A stretch of DNA of 64,000 nucleotides from Rhizobium esperanzae (lineage in GTDB: Bacteria > Pseudomonadota > Alphaproteobacteria > Rhizobiales > Rhizobiaceae): contig NZ_MXPU01000010.1 in NCBI RefSeq assembly GCF_002204185.1, forward strand, positions 164,579 to 228,578, given 5' to 3'. Below are positions 32,263 through 41,605 of this stretch, piece by piece. Both the position numbers and the translations under genes were made by a program. The notes under the pieces were generated by a model. That model had not been told where the DNA came from and did not search any database. It saw only the letters and a list, made by a program, of their open reading frames with translations. The stretch's first letter is position 1; each line of letters starts with the position of its first letter.

Positions 32263-33750
32263 ATGCGCGTTAACGTCATTATCCCTGTCTTCAATCGTCT
32301 GGAACACACCCGGAAGGTGTTGGAGGCTCTGAGGAGACAAACTCTCGCGGACGCGCTGACGATCGTTGTTGTCAACGACGGTTCGACCGATGGAACGGCA
32401 GAATACCTGCAGTCGCAGGGCGATGTGGTCGAAATCCGAGGCGACGGCAATCTTTGGTGGGGGGGTGCCATCGAGGAGGGGCTGAAACACGTCCTTCCGT
32501 CTTGCAAGGCCGAAGATTATATCCTGTTTCTGAATAATGACACCTGGTTCGACGAAGATTATGTTGAAATTCTGGTGCAAACATCCAAGGCGAATGGCGA
32601 AGCCGCCGTCGGAAGCGTTATCCATGAAGAGGGGAAAGATCCACCTCTTGTGAGCATAGGACCTCGGATCAACATCAACAGGTTCGCGATTTGGGATCTC
32701 CTTTCGGAATTGAGCGAAGCGCAACAACGGTCGCCTGAGAGCCAATACCGCGTGGATGCATTGAGCGGTCGAGGTACTCTATATCCAGCCCTCTTGTTTC
32801 GGAAATATGGCGGTATGCGGCCACGCCTTTTGCCGCACTACATGGCCGATTATGAAATCGCGATGCGCTTTTCGCGCGCCGGAGTGCCTCTGATCGTCAG
32901 CACAAAAGCAATCGTCTATTCGCCGCCAGTATATGGAAACGACGTCTCCAGGCATTCATGGAAAAAACGATTGTTTGGCAGGCGCTCTCCTCACAACGTT
33001 TTTCAACGCTTGATCTTCTATTCGCTTGTCGGTTCACCGGTGCAGAGATTGGCCGCACCTTTCCGCATGGCCTATTTCTTTTACGCTCGTGTCCTTTTGG
33101 GAAGGATGACGACAAGCCTTAAAAAAATTGCCGTTTCCCTTGTGCGTGCAAGGCGGCTTAGCGAACTGAAACGTCACGGAGTAAGCGTTGGCCGCGATGT
33201 TGTGCTCTATGGCGCCCCTCTGTTGCAACGGCATCCTGACAGTGACATTCACGTCGGTGATCGCGTCGTCCTGTGTTCTGATTCCAGATTTACAGCGCTG
33301 GCTCTCAATCATCCGGTGAAGATAGCGACCATTCGCGCCGGATCGAAGATCAGCATTGGCGCAGACACTGGGATCAGTGGTGCAACCATCGTCTCGGCTG
33401 CACGGATTTCAATCGGCGCCGAAGTGCTGATGGGAGCCAACGTCACGATTTTCGACACCGACTTTCATCCGATACGCCCGGAAGGGCGCCGTCATTCGGA
33501 TGCGGATATAAAAACTGCACCGGTGCACATTGGCGACAATGTGTTCATTGGCACCAACGCCCTGATCTTGCGTGGCACGGAAATAGGACGTGATAGCATT
33601 ATCGCTGCGGGTGCGGTCGTCCGCGGAAATTTCCCCGAGGGGGCGATAATTGCCGGGAACCCGGCAAAGATTGTCGGTAGCGTCTATAGAACGTCCCAGC
33701 AACGTCCCGGTAGTCAAGCAGACGGTGAACATGAAAATAGCAATATTTGA
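32263..33750 (+). CDS. Glycosyltransferase GT2 fused to hexapeptide-repeat acyltransferase
   Basis: A 495-residue two-domain protein. Residues 1-250 form a GT2 domain: VNVIIPVFNRLEHTRKVLEA, VVNDGSTDGT, LFLNNDTWFDEDY (acidic metal motif) and YMADYEIAMRFSRAGV. A basic linker (about 255-315) follows. Residues about 320-480 are a left-handed beta-helix of the maltose O-acetyltransferase/WcaF type, with repeated I-G-A-D/G-N steps, the ATIVSAARISIGAEVLMGAN run and the GAVVRGNFPEGAIIAGNPAK terminal motif. It probably adds a sugar and O-acetylates a residue of the same polysaccharide. Fusion of both activities is unusual. Confidence 0.88.
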   Translation: MRVNVIIPVFNRLEHTRKVLEALRRQTLADALTIVVVNDGSTDGTAEYLQSQGDVVEIRGDGNLWWGGAIEEGLKHVLPSCKAEDYILFLNNDTWFDEDYVEILVQTSKANGEAAVGSVIHEEGKDPPLVSIGPRININRFAIWDLLSELSEAQQRSPESQYRVDALSGRGTLYPALLFRKYGGMRPRLLPHYMADYEIAMRFSRAGVPLIVSTKAIVYSPPVYGNDVSRHSWKKRLFGRRSPHNVFQRLIFYSLVGSPVQRLAAPFRMAYFFYARVLLGRMTTSLKKIAVSLVRARRLSELKRHGVSVGRDVVLYGAPLLQRHPDSDIHVGDRVVLCSDSRFTALALNHPVKIATIRAGSKISIGADTGISGATIVSAARISIGAEVLMGANVTIFDTDFHPIRPEGRRHSDADIKTAPVHIGDNVFIGTNALILRGTEIGRDSIIAAGAVVRGNFPEGAIIAGNPAKIVGSVYRTSQQRPGSQADGEHENSNI

Positions 33751-34864
33751 CACCTATTATGCGCGGTTTCTGAAGCAATTTTATGCGCGGCGGCCACAGC
33801 TCCGAAAATCGACTTCGCCAGAACAGACGAAAGCTCTTTTGGCCGCCGCATTCGGCACGTCCGATTTCTACTCGCGCCACCTGAAGGACCAGGGTTGCGA
33901 CGTCATTGACATCATCGGCAATTGTGTCCCGCTTCAGTCCGCCTGGGCGCAAGAAAACAACGAGCCATTCAGCGCTTGGGCGATGAAACTGCCGCATCGG
34001 TTTTTCAGGCTGCCTTATGTTGGCGCACGCCTGGCGGCGCTCCCTGGCTTGCTGGAGGTCGCAATGGCCCGTGTTCGAGCATTCAAGCCAGATGTACTCT
34101 ACTGTCAGGATCTCAGCTTCTTTCCGCCGCATGCCCTGATGGAGCTGAAGAAGACGGTGCCATTGATTGTCGGCCAGATCGCTTGTCCGCTGCCGCCGGG
34201 TGAGTTTCTGCGACCCTATGACCTTATTCTGACGTCTTTCCCCCATTTTGTATCCCGTTTTCATGAGATGGGGATAAAATCCGAATATTTCAGGATTGGC
34301 TTTGATACTCGGGTGCTCGATCTCCTTGGCGATATCAGGCGCGATGTGCCGGTGAGCTTCGTCGGCGGCATAAGCCGTCATCACGGCAAGGCCGTTCCCT
34401 TGCTCGAACATCTTGCCGATACCACGCCGATACAGTTTTTCGGCTACGGCGCGAAGACGCTCCCGCGCTCTTCTCCGATTCGCAAGCGTCACAATGGCGA
34501 AGTCTGGGGCCCGGATATGTATCGCGCGCTGGCGCGCAGCCGGATCACCGTCAACCGACACATCAATGTGGCCGAAAACAACGCCAATAACATGCGGCTC
34601 TATGAGGCGACCGGTGTCGGATCGCTGCTGATAACCGATAGGAAGGATAATCTCGGGGAGATTTTCGAGGTCGGCAAGGAAGTGGTTGCCTATTCCAGTG
34701 CTGAGGAAGCGGCAGAACTCGTCCGCTACTATATAGACCACCCCGACGAGGCCGATGCGATCGCGAAGGCTGGTCAGGCAAGGACGCTGAAGGACCACAC
34801 CTACAAATCGAGAATGGAAGAATTGGTGCCGATCCTCGAACGATATCTGGAGAAACAGGGCTGA
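33731..34864 (+). CDS. CgeB-like GT1/GT-B glycosyltransferase
   Basis: A 377-residue GT-B protein resembling the CgeB/glycosyltransferase family 1 group. The N-terminal domain starts MKIAIFDTYYARFLKQFYA. The C-terminal nucleotide-sugar domain shows RITVNRHINVAENNANNMRL, YEATGVGSLLITDRKDNLGE and VVAYSSAEEAAELVRYYIDH. The start at 33731 overlaps the preceding fusion gene by 20 bases. It overlaps the next methyltransferase start as TGATG. Donor specificity is unknown. Confidence 0.8.
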   Translation: MKIAIFDTYYARFLKQFYARRPQLRKSTSPEQTKALLAAAFGTSDFYSRHLKDQGCDVIDIIGNCVPLQSAWAQENNEPFSAWAMKLPHRFFRLPYVGARLAALPGLLEVAMARVRAFKPDVLYCQDLSFFPPHALMELKKTVPLIVGQIACPLPPGEFLRPYDLILTSFPHFVSRFHEMGIKSEYFRIGFDTRVLDLLGDIRRDVPVSFVGGISRHHGKAVPLLEHLADTTPIQFFGYGAKTLPRSSPIRKRHNGEVWGPDMYRALARSRITVNRHINVAENNANNMRLYEATGVGSLLITDRKDNLGEIFEVGKEVVAYSSAEEAAELVRYYIDHPDEADAIAKAGQARTLKDHTYKSRMEELVPILERYLEKQG

Positions 34865-35676
34865 TGTCGTTTCTGCGTACGAGTCTCAATCGCTTTCCAG
34901 GGGTGAAGAGCCAATTGAAGCGATTGCGTGAACGGCTGTTGCCGGCGACGTCGGTATCGTCCCGCTATGTCGAGATAGAGGTGGCTCGTCGAGACAGCGA
35001 GAGTTCGCGCCTTGCCGCATCTTGGAAAGCGAGTGATCTGCCCGCCCGTCAGAGAGCCCTCGTCGACCGCCAACTGAGGGAATACCGCAGCGGCGCTACC
35101 ATTGACGTATTCGATGTTTTTACCGCCGCTTTGCGCAGCATCGACAATCTTCCGGCCAATGCTTCGCTGCTCGAAATCGGTTGTTCCAGCGGCTATTATT
35201 CCGAAGTGCTTGATGTGAGTGGCTTGCCGCTGCGTTATCGCGGCTGCGATTACTCCGACGCTTTCATCGATATGGCGCGCAGCATCTATCCCGGGCTGTC
35301 GTTCGACGTGGAGGATGCGACGCGGCTCAGCTATCAGGATGACGCTTTCGACGTCGTCGTCTCAGGATGTTGTCTGCTGCATATCCCCAATTATGACGCG
35401 GCGATCGCAGAGAGCGCCCGAGTTGCCAAGGAATACGTGATTTTTCACCGTACGCCTGTTGTCTATGGCGAGCCGACCAAGTATTTCCGCAAACAGGCCT
35501 ATGGCGTCGAGACCATAGAAATCCATTTTTCCGAGCCGCAGCTATTGGACATGTTTCGGGTTCACGGCCTGCACGTCCTGGCGACGTTCACGCTAACCGA
35601 GAACGTGGATCCACACGACAGTCGCAAGGGCAATGCAATGCGCACCTATTTGTGCAGGAAACAAACCCAATCATGA
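34864..35676 (+). CDS. Class I SAM-dependent methyltransferase
   Basis: A 270-residue methyltransferase. Motif I is LLEIGCSSGYYSEVL (about residues 101-115), with a YRGCDYSDAFIDMARSIYP acidic strand-2 loop and the post-motif GCCLLHIPNYDAAIAESAR. The active domain is preceded by about 90 basic residues. It could N-methylate the 3-amino sugar or O-methylate fucose, both known in Rhizobium O-chains. It starts at ATG overlapping the preceding TGA, and its stop overlaps the next gene (ATGA). Confidence 0.82.
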   Translation: MSFLRTSLNRFPGVKSQLKRLRERLLPATSVSSRYVEIEVARRDSESSRLAASWKASDLPARQRALVDRQLREYRSGATIDVFDVFTAALRSIDNLPANASLLEIGCSSGYYSEVLDVSGLPLRYRGCDYSDAFIDMARSIYPGLSFDVEDATRLSYQDDAFDVVVSGCCLLHIPNYDAAIAESARVAKEYVIFHRTPVVYGEPTKYFRKQAYGVETIEIHFSEPQLLDMFRVHGLHVLATFTLTENVDPHDSRKGNAMRTYLCRKQTQS

Positions 35677-36644
35677 CGAACTATTTCTGTACCCTTTTCG
35701 ACAACGGCTATCTCATCAAGGGAATGACCATGATGGAGAGCCTCGTCCAGTGGTGCCCCGGGGCGCATGTTTTTGTGCTTTGCATGGACCAGCAGACGCA
35801 GGAGATATTAACCGCTCTCAACAGGTCCTACATCACCTGCATTCCACTCGCCGATATCGAGACGCCGGAACTCCTGGAAGTCAAGAAATCGCGCGGCGTC
35901 GCCGAATATTGCTGGACCCTGTCTCCGTGTCTGCCGAGTTTCGTCCTGGCGCACCATCCGGAAATCGATTTCATCACCTATCTCGATTCCGATCTGCTGT
36001 TTTATTCACCGCTCAGGCCGATTTTCGACGAAATCGGCAATAGTTCCATCGCCATTATCGAACACCGTTTTGCTCCGCGGCTGCAGAATCGGGAAATTAA
36101 CGGCCGTTTCTGTGTCGAATGGGTGAGTTTCCGGCGCGACGAAGAGGGAATGCGCTGCCTCACTCGCTGGCGCGAGCAGTGCATCGAATGGTGCTACTAT
36201 CGCCTGGAAGACGGCAAGATGGGTGATCAGAAGTATTTGGACGAATGGCCGGATCTGTATCCGAATTGCCATATCATCGAGCATCCCGGAGCTGGGATCG
36301 CACCCTGGAACTACGAAAAGCTGCATTTTTCGCAGGATGCATCGGGCAGGATCGAGGTCGATGGTTCGCCTCTGATCTTCTATCACTTCCACCAGTTCCA
36401 GTTGCTGACCAATGGCATGTTCGATCGGTTGTCGGCTTTCTACACCGCCGTCTGCGAGGAACCTGAGGCTGCTTACAGGGTCTACGAACGCGCTCTGATG
36501 CAAGCCCTGAAGGCGATCAGAACGGTTTCTCCCGGCTTTTCCGGCGGCATTCGTCCCTTTTTCCGGGTTAAGGCGCGCAGATGGGTGCAACGCCATGTAC
36601 CCCGGCCGGTCATAAGCTTCCTGCACCATTTCATCAGGTATTGA
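35673..36644 (+). CDS. Putative GT-A glycosyltransferase
   Basis: A 323-residue protein beginning MTNYFCTLFDNGYLIKGMTM. The pattern FITYLDSDLLFYSPL (about residues 103-117) is a DxD-type acidic motif, and the preceding CWTLSPCLPSFVLAHHPEID and the following WVSFRRDEEGMRCLTRWRE resemble nucleotide-diphospho-sugar transferases. It is the last forward gene of this transcript, and its ATG overlaps the upstream stop. Acceptor and donor are unknown; assignment to a CAZy family was not attempted. Confidence 0.7.
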   Translation: MTNYFCTLFDNGYLIKGMTMMESLVQWCPGAHVFVLCMDQQTQEILTALNRSYITCIPLADIETPELLEVKKSRGVAEYCWTLSPCLPSFVLAHHPEIDFITYLDSDLLFYSPLRPIFDEIGNSSIAIIEHRFAPRLQNREINGRFCVEWVSFRRDEEGMRCLTRWREQCIEWCYYRLEDGKMGDQKYLDEWPDLYPNCHIIEHPGAGIAPWNYEKLHFSQDASGRIEVDGSPLIFYHFHQFQLLTNGMFDRLSAFYTAVCEEPEAAYRVYERALMQALKAIRTVSPGFSGGIRPFFRVKARRWVQRHVPRPVISFLHHFIRY

Positions 36645-36683
36645 CGTCCCGCCAGCGGGCGGAGCCTGCCTCTAACCAAGCTG

Positions 36684-37739
36684 TTATTGGTACTGCCGGT
36701 TGATCCACTGTCGATAGCTGCCGCTTGTGACGTTCTCTACCCAAGCATCGTTGGCGAGATACCATTCGACGGTCTTGCGAATGCCTGTCTCGAAGGTCTC
36801 ACTAGGGCGCCAGTCCAGTTCCCTTTCTATCTTGGCCGCATCGATGGCGTAGCGGCGATCATGACCTGGCCGATCACGCACAAAGGAAATCTGGGCCTTG
36901 TAGCTCGCCCCGTTTGGCAGGGGCCTCAATTCGTCGAGAATTTCGCAGAGCGTATTGACGACCGACAGGTTCGTCAGCTCATTCCTGCCGCCGACATTGT
37001 AGGTTTCCCCGACTTTTCCTCTTTCCAGAACACGTCGAATGGCGCTGCAATGATCTTTGACGAACAGCCAATCGCGCACCTGCATCCCGTCTCCGTAGAT
37101 CGGAATCTGTTTCCCTGAGAGGGCATTATGGATAACGAGCGGAATAAGCTTCTCGGGAAAATGATAGGGACCGTAATTGTTCGAACAGTTCGTCGTCAGA
37201 ACGGGTAGGCCATAGGTGTGATGATAGGCGCGAACCAGATGGTCGCTTGCTGCCTTGCTCGCGGAATAAGGACTATTGGGTTCGTATTTGCGATGTTCGC
37301 TGAAAGCGGCCTCGTCGGGAGCAAGCGAACCATAGACTTCGTCCGTCGATACGTGAAGGAAGCGAAAGCTTTCCCGGAAGTCTTCATTCTGTGAGGCAAG
37401 AAATCCACGGATTGCCTCCAGCAGACGAAACGTGCCGACGATATTGGTCTGGATAAATTCTTCTGGGCCATGGATCGATCGATCGACATGACTTTCGGCA
37501 GCGAAATTCAGAATGGCGCGAGGCTGATGGGAACGGAGCAGTGCGTCGACAAGGTCGTAGTCCGCAATGCTGCCCTTGACGAAGACATGACGCGGATCAC
37601 TCCAGATGGAGTTAAGGTTCTCAAGATTGCCGGCATAGGTGAGGGCATCGAGGTTGACGACCGGCTCATCGTGAAGCGCAAGCCAGTCGAGCACGAAATT
37701 CGCACCGATAAAGCCGGCGCCTCCCGTCACCAAGATCAT
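36684..37739 (-). CDS. rmlB: dTDP-glucose 4,6-dehydratase
   Basis: A 351-residue Rml[21 protein letters not shown] at the N-terminus binds [27 protein letters not shown] and [20 protein letters not shown] (catalytic Tyr-Lys) and [18 protein letters not shown] are diagnostic. The start at 37739 has AAGGGA five bases upstream, and gives the normal length; upstream Met codons have no good site. It makes dTDP-4-oxo-6-deoxyglucose, the substrate of the FdtA-like isomerase. It is on the opposite strand to its partner rmlA, 18 kb away. No rmlC or rmlD is seen, so rhamnose synthesis is not implied locally. Confidence 0.94.
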   Translation of the reverse strand: MILVTGGAGFIGANFVLDWLALHDEPVVNLDALTYAGNLENLNSIWSDPRHVFVKGSIADYDLVDALLRSHQPRAILNFAAESHVDRSIHGPEEFIQTNIVGTFRLLEAIRGFLASQNEDFRESFRFLHVSTDEVYGSLAPDEAAFSEHRKYEPNSPYSASKAASDHLVRAYHHTYGLPVLTTNCSNNYGPYHFPEKLIPLVIHNALSGKQIPIYGDGMQVRDWLFVKDHCSAIRRVLERGKVGETYNVGGRNELTNLSVVNTLCEILDELRPLPNGASYKAQISFVRDRPGHDRRYAIDAAKIERELDWRPSETFETGIRKTVEWYLANDAWVENVTSGSYRQWINRQYQ

Positions 37740-37920
37740 GTTTTTCCCTTTGGACATCTGATAAATGGAAAGCTCTAGTCTCATTGCGCCAACCCGGCGT
37801 CAACCGAAGAGATCGACAATGCTGAATTTCGTTTGTCCCGGGTGTCGGTCACATTGGGGTTGCGCTGGTTCGGTCGTTTCCATAAACACCTCCCGAAGAT
37901 TGCATCGAAAGACGACGTGA

Positions 37921-38985
<1,065 letters not shown>

Positions 38986-39936
38986 GTGTACGACTTATCC
39001 AACAAGAAGATCTGGGTTGCCGGTCATCGTGGTATGGTCGGCAGTGCTCTTGTGCGCAGGCTTCAATCCGAAGATTGCACGGTCATCACGGCAACCCGCG
39101 CCGAGGTCGATTTGAAGCGGCAGGACCAGGTCGAGAAATTTGTTGAAGCAACCCGGCCTGACGCGATCATTCTCGCCGCTGCCAAGGTTGGCGGTATCCT
39201 TGCGAATGACAGCTATCCCGCAGAATTCATCTATGACAATCTGATTATCGAAACCAACCTCTTCGAAGCCGCCCATCGTGGTGGCGTAGACCGGCTTCTC
39301 TTCCTGGGCTCAAGCTGTATTTATCCGAAGCTCGCTCCACAGCCGATTCCCGAAGAGGCTCTGTTGACCGGGCCGCTCGAGCCGACCAACGAATGGTACG
39401 CGATCGCCAAGATCGCCGGTATTAAGCTCGCGGAAGCCTATCGCAAACAATATGGTCGGGACTACATTTCGGCCATGCCGACCAATCTATACGGCCCCGG
39501 CGATAATTTCGACCTGAACTCCAGCCATGTGCTGCCCGCGCTGATCCGCAAGGCGCATGCCGCGAAACTGCGCAAAGACCCGCAAATCGTCGTCTGGGGC
39601 ACGGGAACCCCGCGCCGCGAGTTTCTTCACGTCGACGACTGCGCCGACGCCCTGGTGTTTCTGCTCAAAACCTATTCGGGCTCGCAGCACGTCAATGTCG
39701 GCTCGGGCACGGATCTCGAAATTATCGAGTTGACGCGTCTGGTCTGCCGCGTTGTCGGTTACGAGGGTGAGATCATCCACGATCTTTCCAAGCCCGACGG
39801 CACGCCGCGAAAGCTGATGAGCAACAAGAAACTGCAGGACATGGGCTGGAAACCGCGCATCTCGCTCGAGGATGGTATCCGAGCCACTTATGCCTGGTTT
39901 CTGCAGTTCGAAAATGGAGCCGATCCCGCGGCCTGA
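38986..39936 (+). CDS. fcl: GDP-L-fucose synthase
   Basis: A 316-residue WcaG/Fcl. The GHRGMVGSALVRRLQ motif, FLGSSCIYPKLAPQPIPEEA, NEWYAIAKIAGIKLAEAYRK (Tyr-Lys pair), and SAMPTNLYGPGDNFDLNSSH are conserved. It epimerises C3/C5 and reduces C4 of GDP-4-keto-6-deoxymannose to give GDP-L-fucose. The start is a GTG immediately after the gmd stop. Fucose is a frequent component of R. leguminosarum and R. etli O-antigens. Confidence 0.94.
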   Translation: MYDLSNKKIWVAGHRGMVGSALVRRLQSEDCTVITATRAEVDLKRQDQVEKFVEATRPDAIILAAAKVGGILANDSYPAEFIYDNLIIETNLFEAAHRGGVDRLLFLGSSCIYPKLAPQPIPEEALLTGPLEPTNEWYAIAKIAGIKLAEAYRKQYGRDYISAMPTNLYGPGDNFDLNSSHVLPALIRKAHAAKLRKDPQIVVWGTGTPRREFLHVDDCADALVFLLKTYSGSQHVNVGSGTDLEIIELTRLVCRVVGYEGEIIHDLSKPDGTPRKLMSNKKLQDMGWKPRISLEDGIRATYAWFLQFENGADPAA

Positions 39937-40197
39937 TACTGGGCCGGCGAGGACCGGCATTTCTCCATTCCTGCGGCTGTCTTCGCGATTTCGCGGTGTC
40001 GCCAGCCTCCGATTGCCTCATGGGCACCCGGAGCATGTTCCGCAACAAGTGTGCGGCGGCCGGCAGAATAGCCCGGTCATCGAGGCGGGGAACCCGATAG
40101 GGTTAGCGCGGGGAGTATTGTAGAATGTGCGGATATACGCATAATTTCTGCGGCTGGCGCGCTGCCAGACACGATTGGGCGAGGCTCGGGGGATTCC

Positions 40198-41220
40198 ATG
40201 GAAACAATCGTCGAGGACACCCATGCAGGCGTCGTGTCGCCCGAACTTGTGGTCGATGCACTGTTTGCATGCCGAAAGACGGCGGCGATCAGGGCGGCCA
40301 TCGAGCTTGATCTCTTTACTCATATCGGCGACGGCAAGACGGCGGCAGGGCTGGCGGCGGCAACAAGCGCCTCGGAGCGAGGGGTGCGCATCCTCTGCGA
40401 CTATCTCGTGGTCCATGGCTTCCTGACCAAGGACGGTGGACAGTACCGAATGACGCCCTCGACCAGAATGTTCCTCGATCGCAATTCGCCGGCCTATATG
40501 GGCTCTGCTGTCGAGTTTACCGCTGCACCCGAAGTACTGGACAATTTTCTGCGCGATCCGGCCGCCGTCGTGCGAAACGGCGGTTCGGCCGGTCTTGCGA
40601 ATATGTCGACGGACAATCCCGTCTGGCTGAAGTTTGCGCGCGGCATGGGTTCTTTCACCGGGCTCAGCGCCAAAATATTGGCTGACGAAATCTCCGGCTG
40701 GCCGAGCCCTCCCAAAAAGGTCTTGGATATCGCGGCAGGTCCGGGCCTCTTCGGCATCGAAATTGCCAAGGCCTTTCCATCGTCGGAGATCGTCGCCGTC
40801 GACTGGGGCGCCGTCTTGGAGCTGTCGAGGCAGAATGCGGAAAAATCAGGCGTGGCGGAGCGTTACCGGACGATCGCCGGCAGCGCCTTCGACGTCGACT
40901 GGGGCGCCGGTTATGATCTCGTCCTGCTTCCGAATTTCCTGCACCATTTCGATTTGCCGACATGTGCCGAGCTGTTGCGAAAGATCACCGCGAGCCTTGC
41001 AGAGGATGGCCGGATCGTCGCGGTGGATTTCGTGCCGAACGAAGATGGCGTGTCGCCGCCTTTTCCCGCGGCCTTCTCCTGGGAGATGCTCGCCAGCACG
41101 CCGGCGGGCCAAGCTTACAGGCAAAGCGAACTGACCGAGATGGCAAGACTGGCCGGCCTCGCCGGCGTCACGGTCAAACCGATGCCGCCAACTCCGGCAA
41201 GCATCATAGTCTTTGAATAG
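40198..41220 (+). CDS. Winged-helix/SAM methyltransferase
   Basis: A 340-residue two-domain methyltransferase like acetylserotonin or hydroxyneurosporene O-methyltransferases. An N-terminal winged-helix dimerisation domain (about residues 12-95) is followed by a SAM-binding Rossmann domain with VLDIAAGPGLFGIEIAKAFP (about 180-199) and the downstream LVLLPNFLHHFD motif containing the general-base His pair. It is separated from fcl by 261 bp, so it may be independent. Substrate is likely a small hydroxylated molecule rather than a polysaccharide, though the location near the O-antigen set leaves this open. Confidence 0.82.
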   Translation: METIVEDTHAGVVSPELVVDALFACRKTAAIRAAIELDLFTHIGDGKTAAGLAAATSASERGVRILCDYLVVHGFLTKDGGQYRMTPSTRMFLDRNSPAYMGSAVEFTAAPEVLDNFLRDPAAVVRNGGSAGLANMSTDNPVWLKFARGMGSFTGLSAKILADEISGWPSPPKKVLDIAAGPGLFGIEIAKAFPSSEIVAVDWGAVLELSRQNAEKSGVAERYRTIAGSAFDVDWGAGYDLVLLPNFLHHFDLPTCAELLRKITASLAEDGRIVAVDFVPNEDGVSPPFPAAFSWEMLASTPAGQAYRQSELTEMARLAGLAGVTVKPMPPTPASIIVFE

Positions 41221-41287
41221 CCGCAGCAAAAAGCCGTCTGTTCTATCTTGTCGACAGAACCGAGCTCATCTGAGATTGAAGACGAAT

Positions 41288-41361
41288 TGGCTGGGGAACC
41301 TGGATTCGAACCAAGATCGACGGAGTCAGAGTCCGCTGTTCTACCATTGAACTATTCCCCA
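41288..41361 (-). tRNA. tRNA-Gln (CUG anticodon)
   Basis: On the minus strand the 74-nt sequence folds as a tRNA. The acceptor stem pairs TGGGGAA with TTCCCCA; the anticodon stem GCGGA/TCCGT surrounds loop CTCTGAC, with anticodon CUG at the 34-36 position, reading CAG (Gln). The T-arm is GGTTCGAATCC, and the encoded CCA is present at 41288-41290. The anticodon assignment rests on the loop alignment. Confidence 0.93.
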
Positions 41362-41605
41362 GCAGGCGAACCGGCGGGCGGTTCGGCTGGTGTGCGGCGC
41401 TTATAAACAAAAGCCCGGCGATTGCAAATACCTGTTTTGAAAAAAATCGGCCTTGTCAGCCAGGGCTGAAATTATTCCGCAAATCCCTCTCCCAAAAAAG
41501 AATTTGGTGATTTTGGCGGGCGCTGATATTCTTGCGGCAACGCAAAAATCGAACGAGCGCCTGCTGCATACCTCAGGGAGTTGCGCGGCGCGGTGGAAAA
41601 ACAAC

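Noticed and set aside
39943..39958. GCCGG/CCGGC hairpin after fcl as a terminator
   Set aside because: The 5-bp stem is short and no proper T-tract follows, so I did not list it.
41288..41361. tRNA-Gln as attachment site of a genomic island carrying the polysaccharide genes
   Set aside because: I saw no integrase gene and no repeated tRNA 3' end at the left border near 17150-18200, so the insertion hypothesis is unsupported in this window.
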